Below are positions 24,553-33,063 of a stretch of DNA of 64,000 nucleotides, piece by piece; positions within the stretch are counted from its first letter, which is position 1; the number at the start of each line of letters is the position of its first letter. Source of the DNA: Saccharopolyspora ipomoeae (GTDB lineage: Bacteria; Actinomycetota; Actinomycetes; Mycobacteriales; Pseudonocardiaceae); the NCBI RefSeq assembly GCF_029952525.1, contig NZ_JASAOF010000004.1, positions 271,719 to 335,718 on the forward strand, read 5' to 3'. Position numbers and translations under genes: made by a program. The notes under the pieces are model-generated. The model was given only the letters and a program-made list of their open reading frames with translations. It was not told the DNA's origin and searched no databases.

Positions 24553-25428
24553 GTGAAGGGGATCGTGCTGGCCGGCGGGAGCGGGACGCGGTTGCACCCG
24601 CTCACCCAGGCGGTGTCGAAGCAGCTCCTCCCCGTCTACGACAAGCCGATGATCTACTACCCGATCTCGGTGCTGATGCTGGCCGGGATCCGCGAGGTGC
24701 TGCTGATCTCCACGCCCTCGGACCTGCCGCTGTTCCGGCGCTTGCTGGGCGACGGCTCGCAGTTCGGGCTGGACATCTCCTACGCCGAGCAGCCCCAGCC
24801 CAACGGGCTGGCCGAGGCTTTCGTGATCGGATCCGACTTCGTCGCCGACGAACCGGTGGCGCTGGTGCTCGGCGACAACATCTTCTACGGCCAAGGCTTC
24901 TCCGGGATCCTCCGCAACTGCGCCCGCGACCTGCTCGGATGCACCCTGTTCGGCTATCCCGTGCGGGACCCGCAGCGCTACGGCGTGGGCGAGGTCGACG
25001 ACAGCGGCAAGCTGCTGTCGATCGTCGAGAAGCCCGCCGAGCCCCGGTCGAACATGGCGATCACCGGGCTCTACTTCTACGACAACGCCGTCGTCGACAT
25101 CGCCAAGGGACTCACCCCGTCGGCGCGAGGCGAGCTGGAGATCACCGACGTCAACCTCGCCTACCTGCGGGAAGGCCGCGCGCACCTGACCGAGCTGGGC
25201 CGGGGTTTCGCCTGGCTGGACACCGGCACCCACGACTCGCTGCTGGAAGCCGGGCAGTTCGTGCAGGTGCTGGAGCACCGCACCGGCGTGCGGATCGCCT
25301 GCCTGGAGGAGATCGCGCTCAAGATGGGCTTCATCACCGCCGAGGCCTGCTACGAGCTCGGTGCCAAGCAGGCCAAGTCCGGCTACGGCGAATACGTGAT
25401 GGAGGTCGCCCGCAAAGCGGGTGCCTGA
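24553..25428 (+). CDS. rmlA: Glucose-1-phosphate thymidylyltransferase
   Basis: Makes dTDP-glucose from glucose-1-phosphate and dTTP, first step to dTDP-rhamnose and other deoxysugars. It has 291 residues, usual for short RmlA. Motifs: LAGGSGTRLHPLTQAVSKQL with the catalytic Arg and Lys, VLGDNIFYG, EITDVNLAYL and AWLDTGTHDSLLEAG. GTG 24553 has GGAGG five bases before. No rmlB, C or D is nearby. It is convergent with htpX, with one base between stops. Confidence 0.96.
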   Translation: MKGIVLAGGSGTRLHPLTQAVSKQLLPVYDKPMIYYPISVLMLAGIREVLLISTPSDLPLFRRLLGDGSQFGLDISYAEQPQPNGLAEAFVIGSDFVADEPVALVLGDNIFYGQGFSGILRNCARDLLGCTLFGYPVRDPQRYGVGEVDDSGKLLSIVEKPAEPRSNMAITGLYFYDNAVVDIAKGLTPSARGELEITDVNLAYLREGRAHLTELGRGFAWLDTGTHDSLLEAGQFVQVLEHRTGVRIACLEEIALKMGFITAEACYELGAKQAKSGYGEYVMEVARKAGA

Positions 25429-25429
25429 G

Positions 25430-26305
25430 TCAGCGGATCGGCGGCAGCTGACGTCCCGCCATGCCCTCCAGCCGGGAGATCCGCTCCGCCATCGGCGGGT
25501 GCGTGGAGAACATCTTCGCCAGGCGCTCGCCCGGGCGGAACGGGTTGGCGATCATCAGGTGCGACTGCGAGACCAGCTGCGGTTCCGGGGCCAGCGGGGC
25601 CGCCTGCGTGCCCTTCTCCAGCCGTCGCAGCGCTGAGGCCAGGGCCAGCGGGTCACCCGTGAGCTGGGCGCCCGACGCATCGGCCTGGTACTCGCGGGAC
25701 CGGCTCACCGCCATCTGCACCACGGCCGCCGCGATCGGGCCGACCAGGGCCACCAGCAGCATCGCGAACGGGTTCGGCCGATCCTCGTCGTTGCCGCCGA
25801 ACATGCCAAAGAACATCCCGAAGTTCGCCAGGAAGGTCACGACGCTGGCCAGCGCGCCGGCCACGCTGGAGATCAGGATGTCGCGGTTGTAGACGTGGGA
25901 GAGCTCGTGGCCGAGCACCGCGCGCAGCTCGCGCTCGTCGAGCAGCTCCAGGATTCCCTGCGTGCAGCACACCGCGGCGTTGCGCGGGTTGCGGCCGGTC
26001 GCGAACGCGTTCGGAGCCCGGGTGGGGCTGACGTAGAGGGCGGGCATCGGCTGCCGCGCCGACGTCGCGAGCTCGCGCACGATCCGGTACATCGCCGGTT
26101 GCTCGGCCTCCGACACCGGCCGTGCTCGCATCGAGCGCAACGCCATCTTCGCCGAGTTGAAGTAGGCGTACCCGTTCATGCCCAGCGCCACGACCAGCGC
26201 GATGACCAGACCGGCCCGACCGAAGATCGCGCCGACCAGCAGCACCAGCGCGCTCATACCGCCGAGCAGCACCGCGGTTTTCAGACCGTTGAAATGACTG
26301 TGCAC
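25430..26305 (-). CDS. htpX: Membrane zinc protease HtpX
   Basis: M48 family quality-control protease of the cytoplasmic membrane, 291 residues. Two N-terminal helices (10-27, 31-48), HELSH (133-137) with two zinc His, a second hydrophobic pair (145-195) and third ligand Glu in [14 protein letters not shown]-terminal [13 protein letters not shown]. In mycobacteria htpX lies next to a prenyl synthase and menJ; here they are in the same neighbourhood but not adjacent. Confidence 0.97.
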   Translation of the reverse strand: MHSHFNGLKTAVLLGGMSALVLLVGAIFGRAGLVIALVVALGMNGYAYFNSAKMALRSMRARPVSEAEQPAMYRIVRELATSARQPMPALYVSPTRAPNAFATGRNPRNAAVCCTQGILELLDERELRAVLGHELSHVYNRDILISSVAGALASVVTFLANFGMFFGMFGGNDEDRPNPFAMLLVALVGPIAAAVVQMAVSRSREYQADASGAQLTGDPLALASALRRLEKGTQAAPLAPEPQLVSQSHLMIANPFRPGERLAKMFSTHPPMAERISRLEGMAGRQLPPIR

Positions 26306-26454
26306 CTCTGCCTCCGCCTGTGATTCAACTGGAAAACGCGCGGGCGCGGCGAGTGGTTCCGCTGAACGGATGTGCGGAATGCAACTCCGCCCACCGATCG
26401 GATGAAATCGTGCTTCGATCTAGGCTGAAAGTTCTAGCGGATGACACCGAAAAT

Positions 26455-26483
26455 CATCCTCCGCTTCCCCCCAACGGAGGATG
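26455..26483 (+). promoter_or_regulatory. Leader hairpin upstream of the YceI gene
   Basis: Perfect 9-bp stem CATCCTCCG / CGGAGGATG with an 11-nt loop, ending 17 bases before the start codon and leaving the ribosome site (AGAAGGGA) free. Could affect mRNA stability or start access. The rest of the 195-bp htpX/yceI divergent gap shows nothing else. Confidence 0.4.
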
Positions 26484-26500
26484 TTCAGAAGGGATTCTCA

Positions 26501-27412
26501 ATGGTTTTCGCCAAGCTGCGCCGACTCTGGTCGGCCAGCGAGGGCACCCCGGCGCGCTCCCCACGCGGCGGGGGATTCTCCCTCCACCCGACGCCACTGG
26601 ACAGCGGTCTGGTGAGCGGTCAGGTGCACGACGAACGCGGTGCGCTCCTCCCCGGCGCGAGCGTCACCGTCGTCGACCGGCTGAATCAGGTTATCGGAGA
26701 GTCGCAGACCGACTCCTACGGCGGCTTCGCGCTCGCGGTCTCGCCCGGCACGCACCGGCTGTCCGTCGCCTCCGGCGGCTACCGCCGGTACAGCACCCGC
26801 ATCCAGGTGCAGGTCAACCAGCACACCCCGCTCGGCAACCTCGGCCTGGAACCCGATGACTCGCTGCAGCTCCCGCAGCCCGGCCGCTACCGGTTCGACC
26901 CGTACCACACGGAGATCCGGTTCGTCGCCCAGCACATCGGGATGTCCAAGATCCACGGGGAGTTCCGCGAGTTCGACGGCGTGATCGAGGTCGCGCCCAG
27001 GTTCGAGGACTCCCAGATCGAGGTCGTCATGGAGGCGGCCTCCATCGACACCGGCGTGAAGATGCGCGACGACCACCTGCGGTCCGCGGACTTCCTCGAC
27101 GTCGAGTCGCACCCGAAGGTCCTGTTCCGCAGCGAACGGCTGACCCACCTGCGCGCGGACCGCTGGAACGTCAGCGGCCGGCTCACGCTGCGCGGCACCA
27201 CCAGCCCCGTCGACCTGGAGACCTCATACCTGGGGCAGCGCAGGTTCCAGGGCCCGGGCTTCGACGGTGACCTGCGGGTCGCGTGCGATGCCAAGGCCGT
27301 CCTGCGGCGCGAGGACTACTCGGTGAACTGGCAGGCCACCCTCGCCAAGGGCATCGCGGTCGTCGGCCCCACGATCAACATCGAGCTCGGCGTTCAGGCC
27401 GTCATGGAATGA
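26501..27412 (+). CDS. YceI-family protein with N-terminal carboxypeptidase-regulatory-like domain
   Basis: Protein of 303 residues. Residues about 40-120 form a CarboxypepD-regulatory-like beta sandwich (SGQVHDERGALLPGASVTVV, DSYGGFALAVSPGTHRLSVA). Residues about 125-300 are a YceI lipocalin-like barrel (HTEIRFVAQHIGMSKIHGEF, IDTGVKMRDDHLRSADFLDV). YceI barrels bind isoprenoid-type lipids. No signal peptide is evident, so it may be cytoplasmic. ATG 26501 is chosen over an earlier ATG because the hairpin and ribosome site lie between. Confidence 0.92.
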   Translation: MVFAKLRRLWSASEGTPARSPRGGGFSLHPTPLDSGLVSGQVHDERGALLPGASVTVVDRLNQVIGESQTDSYGGFALAVSPGTHRLSVASGGYRRYSTRIQVQVNQHTPLGNLGLEPDDSLQLPQPGRYRFDPYHTEIRFVAQHIGMSKIHGEFREFDGVIEVAPRFEDSQIEVVMEAASIDTGVKMRDDHLRSADFLDVESHPKVLFRSERLTHLRADRWNVSGRLTLRGTTSPVDLETSYLGQRRFQGPGFDGDLRVACDAKAVLRREDYSVNWQATLAKGIAVVGPTINIELGVQAVME

Positions 27413-27422
27413 CGGCGCGGCG

Positions 27423-27453
27423 GACGGCCGCGCAACGCTCTTGCGCGGCCGTC
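27423..27453. terminator. Bidirectional terminator between the YceI and DDAH-like genes
   Basis: GACGGCCGCGCAA and its perfect complement with a 5-nt loop, in a 66-bp convergent gap. Confidence 0.75.
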
Positions 27454-27478
27454 TCGGCCGATCACACGGGGCCGCGGT

Positions 27479-28333
27479 TCAGGAGTGCAGCTCCAGCGTG
27501 CAGCACTTCGGGCCGCCACCGGACTTGCGCAGCTCCGACATGTCGAGCCCGATCACCTCGTAGCCCCGGTCCTCCAGCTGCTTGGCCAGTCCCGTCGCCT
27601 CGACCGGCAGCACCACGTGACGGCCGTCGGAGACGCCGTTGAGGCCCAGGCAGGCGGCGTCGGCCGCGTCGGCGATCACCGCGTCCGGGAACATCCGGGC
27701 CAGCACCCGCCGGGAGCCCTCCGAGAACGCCTCCGGGTAGTAGGCGATCTGCGCGTTCGGCCCCTTGTCCAGCACGAACAGCGCCGTGTCCAGGTGGTAG
27801 TAGCGCTCGTCGACGAGGGTGAGCGAGACGACCGGCACCCCCAGCGCCTCCTGCGCCTCGGCGTGCGCCGCGGGATCGGTGCGGAACCCCGTCCCGGCCA
27901 GCAGCACCTCGCCGGTCCAGGCGAAATCACCCTCCGCCTCGTTGATCCGCGTCGGCATCACCAGGTCGCGGTGGCCGTGCGCGACGAACCAGCGGCGGAA
28001 GTGCTCGGCCTCGGCGGCCCGCTCCGGCGCGCGGAACCTCGATCCCAGCACGCGGCCCTCGATGACGGTCCCCGAATTGGCGGCGAAGACCATGTCGGGC
28101 AGGCCCGGCTGCGGCTCGATGGTGTCCACGGTGTGGCCGAGCCGGAGATAGGTGTTCTTGAGCTCCTCCCACTGCGCCATCGCCAGTTCCGCGTCCACCG
28201 GCTCGTCCGGGTTCATCCACGGGTTGATCACGTACTCGACGGTGAAGTACGTGGGCGGGCACATCAGGAAGTGGCGTGCGGTGGCCTGTTCGGCCGCGAA
28301 CGTGTCGGCGGGTCGCGCCGCTGTTGCCGTCAT
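27479..28333 (-). CDS. DDAH/arginine-deiminase-superfamily hydrolase
   Basis: Guanidino-group modifying enzyme of 284 residues. Features: FLMCPPTYFTVEYVINPWMN (N-terminal substrate loop), MVFAANSGTVI, catalytic His in YYHLDTALFVLDKG, GLNGVSDGRHVVLP, and the C-terminal nucleophile region GGGPKCCTLEL (Cys277 or Cys278). Candidate activities are dimethylarginine, arginine or ornithine-type hydrolysis; sequence alone does not decide. Divergent from an Lrp-type regulator with a shared palindrome, suggesting amino-acid-responsive control. Confidence 0.85.
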   Translation of the reverse strand: MTATAARPADTFAAEQATARHFLMCPPTYFTVEYVINPWMNPDEPVDAELAMAQWEELKNTYLRLGHTVDTIEPQPGLPDMVFAANSGTVIEGRVLGSRFRAPERAAEAEHFRRWFVAHGHRDLVMPTRINEAEGDFAWTGEVLLAGTGFRTDPAAHAEAQEALGVPVVSLTLVDERYYHLDTALFVLDKGPNAQIAYYPEAFSEGSRRVLARMFPDAVIADAADAACLGLNGVSDGRHVVLPVEATGLAKQLEDRGYEVIGLDMSELRKSGGGPKCCTLELHS

Positions 28334-28347
28334 GAATCGAAATCTAA

Positions 28348-28376
28348 GCGGTGTTGATACCGACCATCAACGCCGC
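28348..28376. promoter_or_regulatory. Operator-like inverted repeat between the DDAH-like and lrp-like genes
   Basis: GCGGTGTTGAT and ATCAACGCCGC (10 of 11 complementary), centred in the 74-bp divergent gap. Likely site for the adjacent Lrp-type regulator. Confidence 0.55.
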
Positions 28377-28407
28377 TCCGTTCGCGATATGCGGCAGAAT
28401 GTTGCGC

Positions 28408-28854
28408 ATGGATGCCCTGGATCAACGAATCATTTCGCGCCTGGTCGCGGACGCGCGCGCGAGCTACGCGGAGATCGGGTCCGACGTGGGGCTCTCCGCG
28501 CCCGCGGTGAAACGACGGGTGGACAAGCTGCTCGACCAGGGCGTTCTGCAGGGGTTCACCGCCGTGGTCGACCCGGAGGCGCTGGGCTGGGGGACCGAGG
28601 CGTTCGTGGAGGTCCACTGCCACGGCAACGTCCCCGCGCACCGGATCCGCACCGGCCTCGAACCGCTGCCGGAGGTCATCGCCGCCTACACCGTGTCCGG
28701 GCAGGCGGACGCGATCGTGCACCTGCGCGCGGCCGACATCCACCACCTGGAGGAGGCGATGGAACGGCTCCGCGAGGTCGACTTCGTCTCCCGCACGGTC
28801 TCGACGGTCGTGCTGTCCCGCCTGCTCGAACGCCAGCCCCAGCAGGCCGAGTGA
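28408..28854 (+). CDS. Lrp/AsnC-family transcriptional regulator
   Basis: Protein of 148 residues: N-terminal HTH (LDQRIISRLVADARASYAEI, LSAPAVKRRVDKLLDQGVLQ) and a C-terminal RAM ligand domain (EVIAAYTVSGQADAIVHLRA, FVSRTVSTVVLS). Probably controls the divergent hydrolase gene. ATG 28408 fits the family start; ATG 28399 is possible. A longer frame from 28351 would cover the operator and is rejected. Confidence 0.93.
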   Translation: MDALDQRIISRLVADARASYAEIGSDVGLSAPAVKRRVDKLLDQGVLQGFTAVVDPEALGWGTEAFVEVHCHGNVPAHRIRTGLEPLPEVIAAYTVSGQADAIVHLRAADIHHLEEAMERLREVDFVSRTVSTVVLSRLLERQPQQAE

Positions 28855-28868
28855 ACCCCGGCCCGCCT

Positions 28869-28886
28869 GAGCCCCTGCGGGGGCTC
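28869..28886. terminator. Short bidirectional hairpin between convergent genes
   Basis: GAGCCCC-TGC-GGGGGCTC, overlapping the stop of the minus-strand gene. Confidence 0.5.
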
Positions 28887-30189
28887 ACCTGTGCCAGGGC
28901 TCGAACCCCGCGATCTCGGCGTCGGACGGGGTCCGGAACCAGACGTCGGCGGTGATCTGGTCGTACTCGGGCGACTCCGGGCTGTGGTACTTCCGGGACG
29001 CCGAGTGGCCCTTGATCATCGGACCGGAGGAGGACTCCGGCTTGGCGGGCTCGGGCTTCGGCAACTCCTGATTGGGCGACCCCTGCTTGGGCGACTCCGA
29101 CGGGGTCTCCCACTTCGCGTCGCGGCCGGGGTGCGGACCCGCGCCCGGGGTCCGGCGGGGCAGCGGGGACGACTCGTCCGGGTTGTCGACGAGCTTGATC
29201 TCCGCCGGGTCGCCCGTGCTCTCGTCCGCCTTCGGCAGCGGCCTACCGTCCGCGACGTGCCTGCGCAGCGATTCCGGGATCTGCGGAACGTCGGCGCGGC
29301 CGGAGTCGTCGCGAGCCGGGTCGTCCTGAGCCGTGTGCGCCATCTCGGGGCGCGGCTGCGGCGTCCGCTTCGGCAGCGGTGCCGCGGCGGGCGCCCCTGC
29401 GTCGTCGAGGCTGCCGGTGACCTGCGCGGACGCGTCCTGCTCGCGGGGCACGGCCGGGATGACCTGGGTGGCGTCGGCGCCGACCGGCGGCGTGTACGGC
29501 TCCTGCGCCCCACCCGCGGATTCCGGCTCGAACAGCGAGCGCAGCTGACCCGAGAGCTGCCCGGAGTCCTCCTCGTCGGCCCCCGGCGGGAACTGCGACG
29601 GCCGCGTCTCGCCCCGGGCCTCCTCGGCCTCGGGATTGCGGAACCAGGTGTTGTCACCCGACGGTTCGAGATCCGCCTCGACCACCGCGTCCGGCTGGGG
29701 CTCCGGGTCCGGCTGGGGATCCGATTCCGTCTGGGGCTCCGGGTCGGGCTCGGGCAGGCGCTGGGTCCCGGTGGGGGCGGAGCGCAGCGTCTCCGGCGAC
29801 ACCCACGGGCGGGGCCTGCGGTCCCACTCGTCCTGCTGCTCCTCCGGCGGCTCCCACTGGCGCGGCTGCTCCAGCAGGTCCAGCGGAGCGGGCTGGTGCG
29901 CGACCGTCCGATCGTCCGCGTACTCCTCGCCCGCGTAGCCGTCGTCCGGGTGGTGCTCGTCCCGGAAGTGGTCGTCCCGGAAGCGGTCGTCGACGTGGGC
30001 GGCGTCCTCGTAGACCCGCTCGTCGTACACGGGCTCGTCGTACACGGGCTCCGCGTACAGCGGCCTGGCCAGCTCCGCCTTCAGGCGGCGGCGCAGCGGC
30101 CGGACGAACAGCAGCCAGGTGATGAACGCACCCAGCAGAAATGCGGCGAGGCTCCACAGCCACACCTGGGTGAACAGCCAGGTGATCAC
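28885..30189 (-). CDS. Membrane-anchored acidic protein with sunset-like C-terminal motif
   Basis: Protein of 434 residues. One N-terminal membrane segment (WLWSLAAFLLGAFITWLLFV), tandem YDEPVYDE-like units (about 47-60), then a long Pro/Glu/Asp-rich disordered region. The last 45 residues, beginning MIKGHSASRKYHSPESPEYD and ending VWFRTPSDAEIAGFEPW, match the pattern of the sunset-type C-terminal module common in actinobacterial surface and membrane proteins. The role is unknown. It could tether a soluble module at the membrane, possibly with the neighbouring quinone genes. Confidence 0.75.
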   Translation of the reverse strand: MITWLFTQVWLWSLAAFLLGAFITWLLFVRPLRRRLKAELARPLYAEPVYDEPVYDERVYEDAAHVDDRFRDDHFRDEHHPDDGYAGEEYADDRTVAHQPAPLDLLEQPRQWEPPEEQQDEWDRRPRPWVSPETLRSAPTGTQRLPEPDPEPQTESDPQPDPEPQPDAVVEADLEPSGDNTWFRNPEAEEARGETRPSQFPPGADEEDSGQLSGQLRSLFEPESAGGAQEPYTPPVGADATQVIPAVPREQDASAQVTGSLDDAGAPAAAPLPKRTPQPRPEMAHTAQDDPARDDSGRADVPQIPESLRRHVADGRPLPKADESTGDPAEIKLVDNPDESSPLPRRTPGAGPHPGRDAKWETPSESPKQGSPNQELPKPEPAKPESSSGPMIKGHSASRKYHSPESPEYDQITADVWFRTPSDAEIAGFEPWHR

Positions 30190-30340
30190 GAGTGACGTCC
30201 CTCCTCCGGGGTTCCAGCGGCACCGCCGGTCATCCTCGGGTTCCTACCACGCGTCCGACGCGCCCCGGTACCTCTTTGACCCGCTCGTGACGCACGCGGC
30301 AAGTTCAAGACAACAGCCGGCTCACGATGCGGCCCACAAC

Positions 30341-30401
30341 ACGGGACAACCCAGATCACGGGACGGCGCAGGTCACGGGACGACGCAGATCACGAGACGG
30401 C
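30341..30401. repeat. Tandem repeat, about 3.5 units of 17 bp
   Basis: Units of the form ACGGGACRRCNCAGRTC at 30341, 30358 and 30375, with a decayed fourth at 30392. The array ends exactly at the stop of the prenyl synthase gene, in a 212-bp gap with no gene. Confidence 0.7.
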
Positions 30402-31430
30402 TCACCAGGTGCGCGCGACCACGTAGTCGACCAGCGAGGACAGCGCCTCGCGGGCCGGCACGTCGGGCAGCGAGGCGAGTTCCTTGCGCGCGTCGTCGGC
30501 GAACTCCTGCAGCGTGCCGCGGGTCCGCTCCAGACCGCTGCTCCCGCGCAGCAGCTCCAGGGCCTCGGCGACCTCGGCGTCGGAGGACAGCGGGCGGGAG
30601 AGCAGGTCCCGCAGTCGCGGCGAGCAGTTCTCGTCGGCCAGGGCGTACAGCATCGGCAGCGTCTTGACGCCCTCGCGCAGGTCGGTGCCCGGGGTCTTGC
30701 CGGACTCCTTCGACGGCGAAGCGATGTCGATGATGTCGTCGGAGATCTGGAACCCGGTCCCGATCAGCTTGCCGATGCGCTCCAGCGACTCGACGGTCGC
30801 CTCGTCGGCCCCGGAGAACCAGGCGCCGAAGCGACCGGCGGTCGCGATCAGCGAACCGGTCTTCTCGTAGATCACCTTGAGGTAGAAGTCGACGGCGTCC
30901 TCGCCGTCGCGGACGCCCTCGGTCTCCCGCATCTGCCCGGTGACCAGCGCCTCGAAGGTGATCGCCATCCGGCGAACGGCCTCGGCGCCGAGGTCGGCGA
31001 TGAGCTGGGAGCCCTTGGCGAACAGGAAGTCGCCGGTGAGGATCGCGACCGAGTTGTCCCAGCGGGCGTTGGCGCTGGTCGCACCCCGCCGCATGGTGGC
31101 CTCGTCCATCACGTCGTCGTGGTAGAGCGTCGCAAGGTGGATCATCTCCACCACGGCGCCGGACTTGATCACCTCGTCCGCCGCGGGGTCGCCGAACTGG
31201 GCGGCGAGCAGCACGAACAGCGGCCGGAACCGCTTGCCGCCCGCGTCCACCAGGTGGAGCGACGTGCGCGTGGCGAAGTCGAGGTCGCTGCGCACCTCGT
31301 GGTGCAGCAGCTGCTCGACGCGCGCCATGCCCTGCTTGACCGAGTCGGCCAACGCGGCGTCGGTGATCTGGAAACCACCCGACCCACCTGCCGTCAGTTC
31401 ACTGATCGGGTCATCCGCTGGCCTGCTCAC
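30402..31430 (-). CDS. Long-chain trans-polyprenyl diphosphate synthase (menaquinone side chain)
   Basis: Elongates allylic diphosphates with IPP, here probably for the menaquinone tail. It has 342 residues. First Asp-rich motif LYHDDVMDEATMRRG (Asp105, 106, 109), FLFAKG, and second motif GFQISDDIIDIAS (Asp231, 232, 235). GGKRFRP (64-70) binds IPP. It lies 47 bp after nuoN on the same strand and may be cotranscribed with nuo. GrcC1 in mycobacteria sits next to menJ and htpX, a related arrangement. Confidence 0.93.
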   Translation of the reverse strand: MSRPADDPISELTAGGSGGFQITDAALADSVKQGMARVEQLLHHEVRSDLDFATRTSLHLVDAGGKRFRPLFVLLAAQFGDPAADEVIKSGAVVEMIHLATLYHDDVMDEATMRRGATSANARWDNSVAILTGDFLFAKGSQLIADLGAEAVRRMAITFEALVTGQMRETEGVRDGEDAVDFYLKVIYEKTGSLIATAGRFGAWFSGADEATVESLERIGKLIGTGFQISDDIIDIASPSKESGKTPGTDLREGVKTLPMLYALADENCSPRLRDLLSRPLSSDAEVAEALELLRGSSGLERTRGTLQEFADDARKELASLPDVPAREALSSLVDYVVARTW

Positions 31431-31477
31431 GTCACCGTCGCCTTCGCTCCCCCACGATCGCCCTACGGGCGAGCACT

Positions 31478-33061
31478 CTACGACACGAAGCCACCGACGT
31501 TCGCCCAGTCCAGGGCCAACGTCGGCAACACGCCCAGCAACAGCGTCACGACCACGCCCAGCGTGATCGCCGCCGTCGTGAACGCACCCGGCACGCTGAC
31601 GGTGGGGCCGTCCGCAGCCGGTTCTTGGAAGTGCATCAGCACGATGACACGAAGGTAGAAGAAGGCCGCAACCGCACTGGCCACCAGGGCCACCACGACC
31701 AGCGGGGCCATCCCGTCGGTCAGCGCGGCCTCGAAGACCACGAACTTCCCGACGAAACCGCTGGTCATGGGGATGCCCGCGAGGGCGAGCAGCAGGAACG
31801 TGAACACCCAGGCAACGAGGGGTGACCGCTTTGCCAGACCTGCCCAGTCCGAAAGGTGAGTTGCCTCACCGTCGGAGCGCCGCACGAGGCTGATCACACC
31901 GAACACGGCGATCGTGGTGAAGCCGTAGGCCAGCAGGTAGAACAGCGTCGCCGCGAGCCCCCGGTCGGACAGCGCGAGGGCTCCGAGCAGCATGAACCCG
32001 GCGTGCGCCACCGACGAGTAGGCGATCATCCGCTTGATGTCGCGCTGGGTCAGGCCCAGCACCACGCCGATGACCATGGACACCACGGCGATCGTCCACA
32101 CCACGCCGCGCCACTCCCAGCTGGAGGCCTCGAAGGCCACCTGCAGCACGCGCAGGATGCCGCCGAACGCCGCGACCTTGGTGCAGGCCGCCATGAAACC
32201 GGTCACCGAGGTCGGGGCGCCCTGGTAGACGTCCGGGGTCCAGGTGTGGAACGGGCCGACGGAGGCCTTGAACAGCAGGCCCACCAGCAGCAGGCCGAGA
32301 CCGGCGAACAGCAGCGTGTCCGACCGCTCCGAGCCGGCGGTGGCGTCGGCGATCGCCTGCAGCTTCACCGAACCCGCGTAGCCGTAGAGCAGCGCGAGGC
32401 CGTAGAGGAAGAACGCGGAGGCGAACGCGCCGAGCAGGAAGTACTTCACGGCCGACTCCTGCGACAGCAGCCGGCGGCGCTTGGCCAGCCCGCACATCAG
32501 GTACAGCGGCAGGCTCAGCACCTCGAGCGCGATGAACATCGTCAGCAGGTCGTTGGCCGCGCAGAACACCATCATCCCGCCGAGCGAGAACAGGGCCAGC
32601 GGGAAGACCTCGGTGCGCATCCCGGCCGCCGACGCGGCGGCGCGGCTCATCGTCCCCGGGCCCTCGGCCGGGGTCGCCTCGGCCACGAACGCACCGCCCG
32701 GTTCCACCGAGCGGTCGGCGATCAGCAGCACCGAACCCAGGCCGAGCGCCAGCAGCGTGCCCCACAGGAACAGCGTCGGCGGGTCGACGGCCAGCGAGTC
32801 CGACAGCGTGGTCACCCCGGTGCCCGCGGACCGCGCGAAGACGGCCAGGGCGACACCGGCGACGACGATCGCGACCAGGCTCAGCCCGACCTGCACCGAC
32901 CACCGCTGGTGCCGGGGCAGGAACGCCTCGACCAGGATCGCCAGGCACGCGGCGCCCAGGATCACCAGCACCGGCGCGATCGCCGCGTAGTCGATCGGCG
33001 GGACCTCGACGTGCCCCAGCTGGCTCGGGAAGCCGGCGGTCACTCCCATGAACGCTCCCAC
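31478..33061 (-). CDS. nuoN: NADH-quinone oxidoreductase subunit N
   Basis: Antiporter-like proton-pumping subunit of complex I, 527 residues with about 14 helices. Typical stretches: LEVLSLPLYLMCGLAKRRRL, LKASVGPFHTWTPDVYQGA-like (FKASVGPFHTWTPDVYQG) and QRDIKRMIAYSSVAHAGFML. Follows nuoM by two bases. It is the last nuo gene. Confidence 0.98.
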   Translation of the reverse strand: MGAFMGVTAGFPSQLGHVEVPPIDYAAIAPVLVILGAACLAILVEAFLPRHQRWSVQVGLSLVAIVVAGVALAVFARSAGTGVTTLSDSLAVDPPTLFLWGTLLALGLGSVLLIADRSVEPGGAFVAEATPAEGPGTMSRAAASAAGMRTEVFPLALFSLGGMMVFCAANDLLTMFIALEVLSLPLYLMCGLAKRRRLLSQESAVKYFLLGAFASAFFLYGLALLYGYAGSVKLQAIADATAGSERSDTLLFAGLGLLLVGLLFKASVGPFHTWTPDVYQGAPTSVTGFMAACTKVAAFGGILRVLQVAFEASSWEWRGVVWTIAVVSMVIGVVLGLTQRDIKRMIAYSSVAHAGFMLLGALALSDRGLAATLFYLLAYGFTTIAVFGVISLVRRSDGEATHLSDWAGLAKRSPLVAWVFTFLLLALAGIPMTSGFVGKFVVFEAALTDGMAPLVVVALVASAVAAFFYLRVIVLMHFQEPAADGPTVSVPGAFTTAAITLGVVVTLLLGVLPTLALDWANVGGFVS

Positions 33062-33063
33062 TG

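Noticed and set aside
24553..25428. Deoxysugar or antibiotic cluster suggested by rmlA
   Set aside because: No rmlB/C/D, glycosyltransferase or polyketide/peptide synthase genes are near; rmlA stands alone between housekeeping genes.
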